Of a stretch of 38,305 nucleotides of DNA, positions 25,442 through 34,589 are shown in pieces. The notes below the pieces were generated by a model that made no database searches, was not told where the DNA came from, and saw only the letters and a list, made by a program, of their open reading frames with translations. The stretch lies in contig JAJRQY010000147.1 in NCBI GenBank assembly GCA_024280015.1, positions 1 to 38,305 of the forward strand. The letters run 5' to 3'. The position numbers and the translations under genes were made by a program. Source of the DNA: Actinomycetes bacterium. Lineage in GTDB: Bacteria > Actinomycetota > Acidimicrobiia > Acidimicrobiales > SZUA-35. Position 1 is the first letter of the stretch, and each line of letters starts with the position of its first letter.

Positions 25442-25930
25442 CTAGGTCGTGAGTCCTACTCGCCTTAGTTCAAAGTACTCAAGCCCGGCGTAGAGGATGG
25501 CTCCACCAACAACCAGGATGTCGGCCACGTTAAACACCGCAAACCAGCTGACGTCGATGAAGTCGACCACATGGCCTGAGAGAAACCCGTTTTCGGACCG
25601 GAGCAGGCGATCAGCCAGGTTGCCTAATGCTCCCGCCAAAATTGCTGCCAGCAGGCTTACCCGCTTGAGATCAGCTTCCTGGTGGATGCGGTGCACCAGG
25701 AAACCACACAGAACAATGACACCGATACCAATCAGCCGTCCTTGTCCTGACCCGGTGCTGAAGGAGAACCCGCTGTTGTAGGACAGGTCGAATTCGAGAG
25801 TTGGCAAGAGTGAGACTGTGCGCCCAGCGTCGAGGTTGCGGACCGCCCAGGATTTGCTGAGCTGGTCGGCAACAAGTCCGACGATGACGATGCCAGCCAC
25901 AATGATGTACCGACGAAACCGTGGAGCCAC
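25442..25930 (-). CDS. lspA: Lipoprotein signal peptidase (signal peptidase II)
   Basis: A 162-residue membrane aspartic protease with four hydrophobic segments, the usual size. Conserved features are 'VADQLSKSWAV' near the start, 'NSGFSFS' (NxGxxF), 'GALGNLADRLL' at 100-110, 'VVDFIDV' with Asp123 and 'FNVADI' with Asp137; the last two Asp are the expected catalytic pair. It removes signal peptides from prolipoproteins after lipidation, and would act on the two lipoproteins predicted in this window. No rluD or ileS neighbour is present. It is followed, 107 bp downstream, by the HD-GYP pair on the same strand. Confidence 0.96.
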   Translation of the reverse strand: MAPRFRRYIIVAGIVIVGLVADQLSKSWAVRNLDAGRTVSLLPTLEFDLSYNSGFSFSTGSGQGRLIGIGVIVLCGFLVHRIHQEADLKRVSLLAAILAGALGNLADRLLRSENGFLSGHVVDFIDVSWFAVFNVADILVVGGAILYAGLEYFELRRVGLTT

Positions 25931-26013
25931 TTCAGCCAGGGTAGTGAGTGATGGCTTGGCTGTCGCGCCTGGTTCTCCAAACCTGATCCTTGCGCCTGGT
26001 GGTTGGTGCTCGC

Positions 26014-26709
26014 TTAGTTGAGGACCGAGTCGGCGGGGTCATCGGTCGAATCGTCCTTTGGCGCATTGTTGGGTTGTTGAGCGAGTAGGGCGTAGATCAA
26101 GCGGGTTGATTCCTCGATCAGCTCTTGGGCTTGCTTGCGCTGGTCATCGCTTCCGAATCGGCCGACTTGTTTGGTGGCACCAGCCAGTTGGCTGACGGCG
26201 GACCGCAGACCCTGCCCTTGACCCGCTGACCAGGGCATTCCTTCGCCTGGTTCAGCCGAGTCTGAGTGCGAATCAAGCCAGGCTCGACCTTCGTCGGTGA
26301 GTTGGAACTCCTTAGGCTCGGTGGCGGTAACGACCTCGATCAGGCCCTTGCTCGCGAGCCGGCCCAGGGTTGGATACACGGACCCAGGGCTGGGTCGCCA
26401 GCGACCTTCGCTCTGATTCTCCAGTCGATCCATGATCCCGTAGCCGTGACTTGGGCCGTCCTGTAGGGCGCCAAGGACCGCAGCGATAACAGCTCCTCTA
26501 CGTGCTCGACTTCGATGCGGTCCGCTCATTTGCTGTCCTCCTCTGGTAGTTCGTCCCTGGTGCCTTGGTCCACGGCGCCGACGCCGTGGACGTTCGTTGT
26601 CGGGCCATTCTGTCGCGGCCTCTTCGGTTCCGTACCAATCCATGGTCGGTTGGCCCCTGTATTGCCTGTTGGGCCCGGGTGTAGGTGTTTCGCTTGCTTG
26701 ATCATGCAT
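26014..26709 (-). CDS. PadR family transcriptional regulator
   Basis: A 231-residue protein with a winged helix-turn-helix of the PadR type: 'RRGAVIAAVLGALQDGPSHGYGIMDRLE' then 'SPGSVYPTLGRLASKGLIEV' and 'FQLTDEGRAWLDSH', about residues 50-135. The first 48 residues are a basic, Arg/Gly/Gln-rich extension, and the C-terminal half is helical and probably dimerises. The ATG at 26709 has a strong GAGGAG site 5 bp upstream, which fixes the start and keeps the extension. PadR proteins are usually repressors that respond to small ligands. The palindrome in the promoter suggests autoregulation. No obvious transporter partner is adjacent, so the target is unknown. Confidence 0.92.
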   Translation of the reverse strand: MHDQASETPTPGPNRQYRGQPTMDWYGTEEAATEWPDNERPRRRRRGPRHQGRTTRGGQQMSGPHRSRARRGAVIAAVLGALQDGPSHGYGIMDRLENQSEGRWRPSPGSVYPTLGRLASKGLIEVVTATEPKEFQLTDEGRAWLDSHSDSAEPGEGMPWSAGQGQGLRSAVSQLAGATKQVGRFGSDDQRKQAQELIEESTRLIYALLAQQPNNAPKDDSTDDPADSVLN

Positions 26710-26714
26710 GAATT

Positions 26715-26748
26715 CTCCTCGAATACGATAGTTAACGATATATCGGTA
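26715..26748 (-). promoter_or_regulatory. padR-type gene leader: strong RBS and candidate operator palindrome
   Basis: On the minus strand GAGGAG (26715-26720) lies 5 bp before the ATG. Upstream is the palindrome CGATATATCG (26736-26745), which extends to a 16-bp dyad (26733-26748) with one mismatched pair, plus a related CGATA at 26725-26729. An AT-rich dyad directly upstream of a PadR gene is a plausible autorepressor site. Confidence 0.55.
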
Positions 26749-26822
26749 CTTTAGTCACAGAGATTGACTTTGCCAATTGTTTCTTTTGTGTCATCGGTTA
26801 CACCTCCGACGAGCCTGTTTCG

Positions 26823-27617
26823 TTAGGCCAGTGCTGCCAGCAGGGTCTGCTTCACCTGTTTTGGGCTCTCTACCATCATCATGTGGCCGGTATCGGCCAG
26901 AGTGATCACGGTGCAATGGCTGAGGCACTTTGCTAGTTCCTGGCCCTTCTTGGCCGGAGTCATCTTGTCACCGCTCCCAACAATCACGGTGCTCTTGGCC
27001 GTTACTGCAGATGCTGCCTTGGTGGCATTCTCATACGCAGCGCAGGCTCGGAAGTCCGAGGCCAACACGCCAGGCCTGGAGCGTTCAACCAGAGCCTGTG
27101 CTCCTCCCAACATCCAAAGACCCGGGGTCGGGTGCAGGCCGACGTGGGCGGGCTTGGCGTGGCTCCAGGCTGTCATCAAGGCTGCAGCGGCAGGCAGATT
27201 GGCTTCGGCATCGCTGATGAGTTGGGGATGAACCGGCATGGCTGGAGCAGTTCCCATCAAGACGATGGAATCAACCTTCTCTGGCTGCAACGCTGCCATT
27301 TCCAGGGCGATGAAGGTTCCCATGGAATGGCCAACCAGGTGGGCAGAGTCGATTTCAGCCGCTTCCATGAACTGGCCCAACCATTGGGCCATTTCCTCCA
27401 CGGTGGCAATGGTTGTGCCCTCCGAAGTGCCATGTCCTGGCAGGTCCACGGCAAACAGCCGAAAGCCTCGGTAAGCCAAATAACGGGTCTGTAGAAACCA
27501 GGCGCTGCTGTCCATTCCGGCGCCATGGATCAAGATCACTGCTGGGAGACTGGGATCGGGTTCAGCGATGCCGCCAGTGGCGGCGTGGGCGAGTTGACCG
27601 TTAACCGAAATGATCAT
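26823..27617 (-). CDS. Alpha/beta hydrolase
   Basis: A 264-residue hydrolase with oxyanion-hole motif 'LIHGAGMDSSAW' near 29-40, 'VDLPGHGTSEG' near 58-68, nucleophile elbow GHSMG near 97-101, a late Asp in 'GSGDKMTP' and His in 'DTGHMMMVE', so the Ser-Asp-His triad is intact. No signal peptide is seen. Its ATG overlaps the metY stop as ATGA (27614-27617), so the two genes are co-translated. MetX, the usual metY partner, is also an alpha/beta hydrolase, but this protein is about 100 residues shorter and lacks the MetX active-site pattern, so it is not MetX. Substrate is unknown. Confidence 0.92.
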   Translation of the reverse strand: MIISVNGQLAHAATGGIAEPDPSLPAVILIHGAGMDSSAWFLQTRYLAYRGFRLFAVDLPGHGTSEGTTIATVEEMAQWLGQFMEAAEIDSAHLVGHSMGTFIALEMAALQPEKVDSIVLMGTAPAMPVHPQLISDAEANLPAAAALMTAWSHAKPAHVGLHPTPGLWMLGGAQALVERSRPGVLASDFRACAAYENATKAASAVTAKSTVIVGSGDKMTPAKKGQELAKCLSHCTVITLADTGHMMMVESPKQVKQTLLAALA

Positions 27618-28906
27618 CGCTGGCTCGCTTTCAGGGCCCGGGCCAGATCATCGACGATGTCTTGGGGATCTTCGAGTCCAACTGATAGACGAACGAGGTC
27701 CTCACTAATTCCTGCGGTTTCTAGCTCGGCAGCGCTGAGCTGTCCGTGGGTGGTTGAGCCTGGATGGATGACCAGGGTCTTGGCATCACCAACGTTGGCT
27801 AAGTGCGAAGCCAGCTGGACCGACTCGATAAACTTGCGACCGGCTGCTCGGCCACCCTTCACGCCGAAGCTCAAGATAGAGCCAGCTCCCTTGGGGTAAA
27901 GCTCCTTAGCCAACTCGTAGTCGGGGTGATCGGGCACTCGGGGGTGCTTTACCCAGGAGACCGCCTCATTGTTCTGCAGCATCTCCAGAACAAGATCAGT
28001 ATTGGAGACATGGCGGGCCATACGTAGCGACAGGGTCTCGACTCCTTGCAGTAGCTGGAAGGCGTTGGCTGGGCTCATGCAGGCACCAAAGTCTCGCAAC
28101 CCTTCCGCTCGTGCTCGGGTTCCGAGGGCATTCGGACCGTATTCCTCGGCGAAGACAATGCCGTGGTAGCCCTCGTAGGGCTCAGTCATAGTGGGGAACT
28201 TGTCCGACGCCATCCAGTCGAAGCGCCCACCATCGACCAGGGCGCCACCGATGGCAATACCGTGACCACCAAGGAATTTGGTGACCGAATGCATAACAAT
28301 GTCAGCGCCGTACTCGATTGGTCTCATCAGGTAGGGAGTGGAAAAGGTTGAGTCCACCATCAGGGGGAGGCCGTTGTCGTGGGCAACGTCGGCTACGGCT
28401 CTGATGTCGAGGACTTCAATGCCGGGGTTACCGAGAGTTTCGGCAAAAAGCAGCTTGGTGTTGGGCTGGACGGCGTCGGCGAATGCTTGGGGATCGCGTG
28501 GGTCGACGAAGGTGGTGGTGATACCGAACCGGGGGAGGGTCAGGTTCATCATGTTGTACGAACCGCCATAGAGATTCTTGGATGACACGATGTGGTCACC
28601 GGCGCTCATCAGGGTGGTGACAGCCAGGTGAAGGGCAGCGGTACCACTGGCGGTACAAACCGCTCCAGCGCCGCCTTCTAGGGCGGCGATCCGCTCCTCC
28701 AACACGGCGACCGTCGGGTTGGAGATCCGGCTATAGATGTGGCCCGGTGACTCCAGATTGAATAGGGCAGCCGCCTCATCGGTATCGGGGAAGGAATACG
28801 ACGTGGTGTAGTAGATGGGAACGGCCCGAGCACCCGTGGTCGGATCTGGGCGCTGCCCAGCGTGCAAGCTGAGGGTGTCGAAACGAAGAAAGTCAGGTTC
28901 CACCAT
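27614..28906 (-). CDS. metY: O-acetylhomoserine sulfhydrylase / aminocarboxypropyltransferase
   Basis: A 430-residue PLP enzyme of the Cys/Met metabolism family, full length. It opens '[29 protein letters not shown]', typical of MetY. PLP contacts include Tyr58/Arg60 ('IYSRISNPT'), 'SGTAALHLA' and the Schiff-base Lys210 in '[11 protein letters not shown]'. It makes homocysteine from O-acetylhomoserine and sulfide, in methionine synthesis. The start is ATG 28906, facing the aldo/keto reductase gene 126 bp away. It is the first gene of an overlapping pair with the alpha/beta hydrolase. No SAM or other riboswitch is recognised in the short upstream region. Confidence 0.95.
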   Translation of the reverse strand: MVEPDFLRFDTLSLHAGQRPDPTTGARAVPIYYTTSYSFPDTDEAAALFNLESPGHIYSRISNPTVAVLEERIAALEGGAGAVCTASGTAALHLAVTTLMSAGDHIVSSKNLYGGSYNMMNLTLPRFGITTTFVDPRDPQAFADAVQPNTKLLFAETLGNPGIEVLDIRAVADVAHDNGLPLMVDSTFSTPYLMRPIEYGADIVMHSVTKFLGGHGIAIGGALVDGGRFDWMASDKFPTMTEPYEGYHGIVFAEEYGPNALGTRARAEGLRDFGACMSPANAFQLLQGVETLSLRMARHVSNTDLVLEMLQNNEAVSWVKHPRVPDHPDYELAKELYPKGAGSILSFGVKGGRAAGRKFIESVQLASHLANVGDAKTLVIHPGSTTHGQLSAAELETAGISEDLVRLSVGLEDPQDIVDDLARALKASQR

Positions 28907-29032
28907 GTCGTGACCATAACCCGTTCCAAGCAGAGGGTCCTATCTCGCCATCCAGCGATTCCATCCAGCCAGTATTGGTATCTGCGACCAATGGGTTGGG
29001 CCTCAACTCCGAGACGGTGGCATACTCCGACC

Positions 29033-30001
29033 ATGACTTCCATGACCTATCGTAGGCTCGGCCGCTCCGGCCTCAAACTCAGCACCCTCTCCTACGGATC
29101 GTGGGTGACCTTTGGTGATCAGCAAGGACTCGACTCGGTTCTGGAGTCGATGCAGGCCGCATGGGACGGCGGCTGCAACTTCTTTGACAATGCCGAGGTG
29201 TACTCAGGAGGCAAGGCCGAAGAACTCATGGGCCAGGCCTTCAAGGAACTGGGTTGGGCTCGCGAGACCTATGTGGTCTCCACCAAGTTCTATTGGGGAC
29301 TGGCCGAGACGCCAAACACCCACTGGACGTTAAACCGCAAGTACCTCAGCCAAGCCATCGACGGCTCACTGGAACGACTTGGACTCGACTTTGTGGACCT
29401 GGTCTACTGCCATCGGCCCGATGCGGACACCCCGATTGACGAGACGGTCTGGGCCATGCACGACATGATCACCCAAGGCAAAGCCCTCTACTGGGGGACC
29501 TCAGAGTGGTCAGCCGATGAGATTCGCGCTGCGTACGCTGTTGCCGACAAACATCACCTTCACAAGCCCGTGATGGAACAACCCCAATACAACCTGCTTC
29601 ACCGCGACAAGGTCGAGACCGAGTACGCCCGGCTCTATGAGGACATTGGGCTGGGAACTACCATTTGGAGTCCCTTGGCCAATGGGGTTCTGACCGGCAA
29701 GTACCTGGATGGCATCCCCGAAGGAAGCCGGGCCGATGTGAAGGACTTTGGCTGGTTGGATGAAGCAGTGGCCAGCAAAGAGGTTTCAGCTAAGGTCCGC
29801 AATCTTGTTCCCATCGCCAAGGAACTGGATTGCAGCATGGCCCAACTTGCTCTTGCCTGGTGCGCCTCGAACCCAAACGTTTCCAGCGTGATAACCGGGG
29901 CCAGTCGAGCCAGCCAGGTCACCGAAAACATGGCAGCCATCGATGTGGTCGACCTCCTCACTCCTGAGGTGCTCGACCACATCGAGGCTGCTGTCAGCTA
30001 G
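29033..30001 (+). CDS. Aldo/keto reductase, Kv-beta-like (AKR6-type)
   Basis: The open frame extends to 28862 but overlaps metY; ATG 29033 starts a 322-residue protein with the expected opening '[21 protein letters not shown]'. The catalytic tetrad is visible: Asp52 and Tyr57 in '[18 protein letters not shown]', Lys85 in 'VVSTKFYW' and His127 in 'YCHRPD'. The C-terminal '[17 protein letters not shown]' is the NADPH-binding region. The sequence resembles the voltage-gated K+ channel beta-subunit branch (such as YghZ), which reduces aldehydes including methylglyoxal. It is convergent with the RCC1 gene (18-bp gap). Physiological substrate is unknown. Confidence 0.94.
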   Translation: MTSMTYRRLGRSGLKLSTLSYGSWVTFGDQQGLDSVLESMQAAWDGGCNFFDNAEVYSGGKAEELMGQAFKELGWARETYVVSTKFYWGLAETPNTHWTLNRKYLSQAIDGSLERLGLDFVDLVYCHRPDADTPIDETVWAMHDMITQGKALYWGTSEWSADEIRAAYAVADKHHLHKPVMEQPQYNLLHRDKVETEYARLYEDIGLGTTIWSPLANGVLTGKYLDGIPEGSRADVKDFGWLDEAVASKEVSAKVRNLVPIAKELDCSMAQLALAWCASNPNVSSVITGASRASQVTENMAAIDVVDLLTPEVLDHIEAAVS

Positions 30002-30019
30002 AACCGGGAACACTGACCT

Positions 30020-31984
30020 CTAGGGCATGGTGCCCGTATTGACCAGGTTTTCTGGAGAGTCGGCAAAGGCAATGAGCAGACGGGCAACACTCATTCCCTG
30101 GGCCCGGCGTCCGAGCCAATACTCGATTCCCCCGGCATCGCCTGGACGGTCAAGCACGTTCTGGTACAGCCCATCAATGAGCTCGGCATCGGTTGGATTT
30201 TCACCGTACGCGGTCCGGAACTCGGGGAAGGTGGTCCATTGAGCAGCCATCTGATTCATGGACAGACCGTTCTGCTTCAGCCCAACCCAATACTCGAAAC
30301 CACCGGCATCGGGGGCTCGCCCAAAGACCGCCTGATAGAGACGAAGCACCTTGGAGTGATCAGAGTCCAGCGGTTGGCTGGTTTCAGTAATGCTGATGTT
30401 CTCGACAGAGTCAGCGAAGGCAATCAACAAGTCCTCGACACTGAGGTCGGTTGATAGTCGGCCGACCCAGAACGCAATACCGCCGGCGTCACCGGGACGG
30501 CCAAGCACGTTTTCATAGAGAAGGTTGACTAGATCTTCATTGGTTGGATTCTCGCCGTAGGTCGCCTTGTACTCCGCACTCTGACGGAAGTCTGAAGCGA
30601 TCTGTACTAGGGAAGTGCCGCTCCGAGCCAGACCATTCCAATAGCCAAATCCGGTGGCATCGGGCTCTCGAGCGAACACGGCACGATAGAGGCGAAGGAT
30701 CTGATCTTCGCCAGGGCCATTGGTTGGGAACGTCGTCGGTCCAGGAGGAGGAATATCGTTTAATCCGATAACACGGGCTGGACGGTTGGAGTTGTTGTGA
30801 GTGCCGTTGCCTAGCTGGCCCTCGACATTGCTTCCCCAACAACGAACCGAGTCGTCGCTCTGCAACGCGCAGGTGTGGCGGGAACCGGAACTGATCTGGG
30901 TTGCAGTAGTCATACCGATGACGACTACCGGTGAGGCCGAGGCGTTGGTGTCGGCGTTGCCGAGGCGACCATCGAAGTTCAAGCCCCAGCAGTTGACGTG
31001 GCCATCACTGAGGCGCACACAGGTGTGGTGGGTGCCAGCACTCACCTCTTCAGCCGACGTTACTCCAGCAACGGCGAGGGGAACACCGGAATGACCGAGA
31101 CCATCGACTCCAAGCTGGAGGTCGGCATTCAGGCCCCAACACTTGACCGATCCGCTTACCACGGCACATGAGTGCCAAGCCCCGACAGAAATGTCCGATG
31201 CCCCTGTGAGGCCATCGACGATGACTGGAGTCAGTGAGACGCCAATGATTCCAGCGCCTCGACCGAGCTGGCCAGCGTGATCATTCCCCCAACAGGCTGC
31301 TGTACCGTCGCTGAGGAGAGCACAAGAATGAGAGAATCCGGCGGAGATCTTGGTGGCGGTTGTGATGCCGACCGCATCGACAGGGACATTTGAGTTGACC
31401 GGTGTCCCATCGACCGGGTCCCCGTTCCCAAGACGCCCATTGCCGTTGTTGCCCCAGCATTTCACCGATCCGTCGGACAGGCGGGCGCAGGTGTGATCTT
31501 GACCAACGGCGACTTCAACCGCGGTAGAAATACCTGACACAGTCACCGGAGTGAGGGAGTCGGCGTTGCTGCCATTGCCAAGTTGTCCGAACTCATTGTC
31601 GCCCCAGCACTTGATGGTCTGGTCAGAAACGGCGGCGCATGTGTGGCCTCGTCCTGAGCCAATGCCGACAATGTTGGACAAGCCAGCAACGGCCACTGGT
31701 GCTACCGAGCTGTTTGTCGTGCCGTCGCCGAGTTGACCGTCGGTGTTCGAGCCCCAGCACAGGGCTGTCCCATCCGCCAGGACAACGCAGGTGTTTGTTT
31801 CGCCCGAATTCACGGAGGTGATATCGAAGTTTGAGAAGGCAATTACTTCAGGTTCTACCTCCGCAGCCATTGCCGAGGGGGCAGCCATGCCGAGCGTGAG
31901 AAGGCCAAGAACAAGTCCGAAGACAGATCGCCGGACCCGTGGCCGGTTGCGCCTCGAGGATCGTTCCGCTGTCAGTAACTTCAT
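30020..31984 (-). CDS. Secreted seven-repeat RCC1 propeller protein with C-terminal DUF4214 domains
   Basis: A 654-residue exported protein. An N-terminal Arg-rich signal peptide ends near 'SAMA-AE' (about residue 41). Seven RCC1-type repeats follow (about 45-415), each with 'CWG.N..GQLGNG'-like text and nearly all with a preceding 'HTCA'-like Cys, so most blades have a Cys pair that could form a disulfide. Seven repeats are enough for a closed beta-propeller. After a Pro-rich hinge, residues about 428-650 hold DUF4214 units, with 'ILRLYRAVFAREPDATGFGYW' and 'VLRLYQAVFGRAPDAGGFEYW' and intermediate 'NVLGRPGDAGGIAFW' half-repeats. DUF4214 occurs in large secreted or S-layer-associated proteins; function unknown. 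No sorting signal is seen. Confidence 0.92.
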   Translation of the reverse strand: MKLLTAERSSRRNRPRVRRSVFGLVLGLLTLGMAAPSAMAAEVEPEVIAFSNFDITSVNSGETNTCVVLADGTALCWGSNTDGQLGDGTTNSSVAPVAVAGLSNIVGIGSGRGHTCAAVSDQTIKCWGDNEFGQLGNGSNADSLTPVTVSGISTAVEVAVGQDHTCARLSDGSVKCWGNNGNGRLGNGDPVDGTPVNSNVPVDAVGITTATKISAGFSHSCALLSDGTAACWGNDHAGQLGRGAGIIGVSLTPVIVDGLTGASDISVGAWHSCAVVSGSVKCWGLNADLQLGVDGLGHSGVPLAVAGVTSAEEVSAGTHHTCVRLSDGHVNCWGLNFDGRLGNADTNASASPVVVIGMTTATQISSGSRHTCALQSDDSVRCWGSNVEGQLGNGTHNNSNRPARVIGLNDIPPPGPTTFPTNGPGEDQILRLYRAVFAREPDATGFGYWNGLARSGTSLVQIASDFRQSAEYKATYGENPTNEDLVNLLYENVLGRPGDAGGIAFWVGRLSTDLSVEDLLIAFADSVENISITETSQPLDSDHSKVLRLYQAVFGRAPDAGGFEYWVGLKQNGLSMNQMAAQWTTFPEFRTAYGENPTDAELIDGLYQNVLDRPGDAGGIEYWLGRRAQGMSVARLLIAFADSPENLVNTGTMP

Positions 31985-32020
31985 GGTGTCTACTTTCGGT
32001 GAACGTACTCAATCGTCACA

Positions 32021-32037
32021 TTCAGAAAAAATCTGAA
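32021..32037. promoter_or_regulatory. Inverted repeat upstream of the RCC1/DUF4214 gene
   Basis: Six-base arms TTCAGA and TCTGAA flank an A5 spacer, 37 bp before the start of the secreted-protein gene. On the minus strand the spacer is a T-run. It could be an operator or a small stem in the leader; no clear -10/-35 pair fits beside it. Confidence 0.3.
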
Positions 32038-32049
32038 GTCGAGTCAATC

Positions 32050-32106
32050 AAAAACGCTAGCCACTTGTGACCGTGGGTCGAAGGGATGATTCACCCGTGT
32101 AGCTAG
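32050..32106 (-). terminator. Possible terminator after the MBL hydrolase gene
   Basis: Read on the minus strand, CTAGC-TA-CAC (32097-32106) can pair with GTG-GCTAG (32057-32064) across a long loop, giving eight pairs with a two-base bulge. A TTTTT run follows at 32050-32054. The long loop makes it a weak candidate. Confidence 0.3.
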
Positions 32107-32152
32107 TTTATTCGGACCAGAAACTGGCTTTTCAGGCCACTTGCTTGGCTTA

Positions 32153-32779
32153 TTAGTCTGTCTTGGCTTTCCATTCGGCCAGGTTGGCAGATTCGGCCCC
32201 AATGGCAGTTGAGTCACCGTGCCCAGTATGGACAATGGTTTCTGGGGGAAGGCTAAACAGACGCTCTTCGATGGATTCCAGGATCAAGCTGTAGCTGGAA
32301 AAGCTGCGTCCGGTTGCCCCGGGTCCGCCGTTAAACAAGGTGTCCCCAGAAAATACGATCCCGTCTTCGGGAAGGTACAAGCAACAGCCACCCGGTGAAT
32401 GGCCCGGAGTGTGCATGATGGTGAGCTCAGAGTTGCCGACCGTGATTGTTGTTCCGTCGCTGATGGTGTCATCTACCCGACGATCGGGGTAAACGACCTC
32501 CCACAACATGGCATCCTCAGGGTGGAGAAGGATCGGGGCGCCAGTTTCGTCTGCCAGATCCGCAGCAGCATTGATGTGGTCATTGTGGCCATGGGTGCAA
32601 ACAATGGCCTTCAGCTTCCGACCGCCGAGACCATCCAGGATGGGGCGATGATCGTGAGCGGCGTCGATGACGATTGCTTCATCGTCGTTACCAATGATCC
32701 AGACATTGTTCTCTACTTCGTAGTCGCCGCCATCCAGGCTGAAGATGCCGGAGGTGATGACGTGGTCAAGACGAGCCAT
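32153..32779 (-). CDS. MBL-fold metallo-hydrolase, likely partner of mycothiol-dependent formaldehyde oxidation
   Basis: A 208-residue metallo-beta-lactamase-fold protein of the glyoxalase II type. The metal motif HGHNDH is at 63-68, with later ligands in 'TPGHSPGG', 'FSGDTLFNGGPG' and 'HTGHGDST'. It lies 60 bp downstream of the S-(hydroxymethyl)mycothiol dehydrogenase gene on the same strand. In mycobacteria the same pair occurs as Rv2259/Rv2260, from which a role in hydrolysing S-formylmycothiol or a related thioester is inferred; this has not been shown from the sequence here. It is cytoplasmic, and the length is normal. Confidence 0.93.
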   Translation of the reverse strand: MARLDHVITSGIFSLDGGDYEVENNVWIIGNDDEAIVIDAAHDHRPILDGLGGRKLKAIVCTHGHNDHINAAADLADETGAPILLHPEDAMLWEVVYPDRRVDDTISDGTTITVGNSELTIMHTPGHSPGGCCLYLPEDGIVFSGDTLFNGGPGATGRSFSSYSLILESIEERLFSLPPETIVHTGHGDSTAIGAESANLAEWKAKTD

Positions 32780-32839
32780 GTTTGGTTGGTCCTTTGCTCT
32801 GATGAGACGGGGGTTGGGGGTAGGAAACGGTGGTGATGT

Positions 32840-33925
32840 CTACAACACGACGACGGAGCGAAGAACGCCCCCGCCCTCCATCTTGTGGAAGGCCTCTTCG
32901 ACCTGATCAAGCTCGATAGTTTCTGAAACGAACCCATCCAAGTTGAGTCGGCCCTGGAGGTAGAGATCAATCAGCATTGGGAAGTCCCGGCTTGGTAGGC
33001 AATCGCCGTACCAGCTGGACTTGAGCGCCCCGCCTCGTCCGAACATCTCGATATAGGGAAGCTCGATCTTCATCTCTGGATTGGGAACACCGACGAGAAC
33101 GACGGTGCCTGCCAGGTCACGAGCGTAGAAGGCTTGTTCATAGGTCTGGGGCAGGCCAATGGCCTCAATGGCAACGTCAACTCCATTGCCATCGGTGAAC
33201 CCGCGGATGGTTTCCACCGGGTCAACCTTGCTGGAGTTGACGGTATGAGTGGCGCCAAAGGTTTTCGCCAACTCAAGCTTGGCATCATCAATATCAACGG
33301 CGATTATCTTTGCTGCTCCAGCAATTCGTGAGCCTTCAATGGCTGCATTGCCGACTCCGCCGCAACCAAATACCGCGACCGTGTCTCCGCGTCCAACCTC
33401 ACCAGTATTGATGGCAGCACCGATTCCGGCCATGACACCACAGCCGAGCAGGCCAGCAGCTTCAGGTTTTGCCGCCGGGTCAACCTTGGTGCACTGGCCA
33501 GCGGCAACCAACGTCTTGTCGCAGAAGGCACCGATTCCGAGAGCCGGGGATAGCTCGGTACCATCAGCCAGCGTCATTTTCTGGGTGGCGTTGTGGGTAT
33601 CGAAGCAGTACTGAGGCTTGCCTTTCAAGCATGACCGACACTCACCACAGACTGCTCGCCAGTTCAAGATCACATAATCGCCGGGAGCGACTTGGGTAAC
33701 ACCCTCGCCAACCGATTCGACAATGCCAGCGGCTTCATGTCCAAGGAGGAACGGGAACTCGTCGTTGATACCGCCTTCTCGATAGTGGAGATCGGTATGA
33801 CAGACACCGCATGCCTGAACCTTGACCACTGCTTCGCCCGGGCCAGGGTCCGGGATGATGATGGTTTGCATCGAGACTGGCTCGCCCTTAGCCATAGCGA
33901 CAATGCCGCGAACCTCTTGTGACAT
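32840..33925 (-). CDS. mscR: S-(hydroxymethyl)mycothiol dehydrogenase
   Basis: A 361-residue zinc alcohol dehydrogenase. '[31 protein letters not shown]' carries the catalytic zinc residues (Cys39, His63, Glu64), and Cys93, Cys96, Cys99 and Cys107 bind the structural zinc. The Rossmann motif '[12 protein letters not shown]' is in the second half. The N-terminal region matches closely the mycothiol-dependent formaldehyde dehydrogenase of actinobacteria (MscR/AdhE2), which oxidises the formaldehyde-mycothiol adduct with NAD+. GGAGA lies 5 bp before the ATG. This is one of the better taxonomic markers in the window, since mycothiol is an actinobacterial thiol. It is followed by the MBL hydrolase gene. 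Confidence 0.94.
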   Translation of the reverse strand: MSQEVRGIVAMAKGEPVSMQTIIIPDPGPGEAVVKVQACGVCHTDLHYREGGINDEFPFLLGHEAAGIVESVGEGVTQVAPGDYVILNWRAVCGECRSCLKGKPQYCFDTHNATQKMTLADGTELSPALGIGAFCDKTLVAAGQCTKVDPAAKPEAAGLLGCGVMAGIGAAINTGEVGRGDTVAVFGCGGVGNAAIEGSRIAGAAKIIAVDIDDAKLELAKTFGATHTVNSSKVDPVETIRGFTDGNGVDVAIEAIGLPQTYEQAFYARDLAGTVVLVGVPNPEMKIELPYIEMFGRGGALKSSWYGDCLPSRDFPMLIDLYLQGRLNLDGFVSETIELDQVEEAFHKMEGGGVLRSVVVL

Positions 33926-33988
33926 GGTTTTCTCCGTTCGTAGGGCGCAAGCACCATCGGTCCTGCGTGCCAGGTCGAAGCTGTGACT

Positions 33989-34492
33989 CTAGCGAACCGA
34001 GGCGATGTGGGCGAGTACAGCCGAAACGGTTTCGTCGACCGCTGAGGGGTGAACAGTAGCGAGGATCAGTTCGCTGGCTGGTTGATGCCAGGTCGGATCC
34101 TCGATCTCTGGGCGCCTCACCAGGACTGTTGGAAGACCAGCTGAGCGATACCCCTCAACAATGACAACGTCGGCGCGTTGGAAGAACAGGTCGACCAGGT
34201 CACCGAGTTGAGGACGGTCCTCGGGCAATCCCATCCAAGCCAGTTGGTCTTGTCCAGCGAGAATGGTCCCGCTGGCTCCAGCTTGGCGCATCCGCCATGA
34301 GTCCTTTCCTTCGGTGTCAAGCTCGATCCGGTGGGCGTCGTGCTTCACTGCGGCCACATTCAGGCCGCTCTTGATCAGAGCGGCTATGACTTGTTCGACC
34401 AGTGAGGTCTTTCCGGTGCCTGAAGGAGCAACGAAGGAGATCATCGGTGGGCGTGGTTTTGGTGCTGTCGGACTGGTGGTTGTCTGACTCAT
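33989..34492 (-). CDS. mobB: MobB-type molybdopterin-guanine dinucleotide biosynthesis P-loop protein
   Basis: ATG 34492 (167 residues) is preferred to the frame start at 34624, whose first 44 codons do not resemble the family. After a short Thr/Pro-rich start, 'MISFVAPSGTGKTSLVEQVI' is the P-loop, followed by 'LNVAAVKHDAHRIELDTEGKDSWRMRQAGA', the hallmark MobB sequence, and 'DVVIVEGYRSAGLPTVLVRR'. MobB is a GTP-binding accessory for attaching GMP to the molybdenum cofactor. No other moa, moe or mob gene is near. The upstream J-domain-like gene is on the same strand 97 bp away. Confidence 0.9.
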   Translation of the reverse strand: MSQTTTSPTAPKPRPPMISFVAPSGTGKTSLVEQVIAALIKSGLNVAAVKHDAHRIELDTEGKDSWRMRQAGASGTILAGQDQLAWMGLPEDRPQLGDLVDLFFQRADVVIVEGYRSAGLPTVLVRRPEIEDPTWHQPASELILATVHPSAVDETVSAVLAHIASVR

Positions 34493-34589
34493 TGGACCAG
34501 GTGTACCAAGCCAATGGCCTAAGCAGCAACCAGCAGTCGAGGCCTTCTGCGTTGCGCTCTGGGTTGAGTCGGTCCCAACGCGGGGATTG

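Noticed and set aside
26823-27617. Alpha/beta hydrolase coupled to metY as homoserine O-acetyltransferase (MetX)
   Set aside because: The position fits, but it is about 100 residues shorter than MetX and has GHSMG with no MetX-specific pattern.
28862-29032. N-terminal extension of the aldo/keto reductase
   Set aside because: It overlaps metY and does not resemble the family; ATG 29033 begins the conserved sequence.
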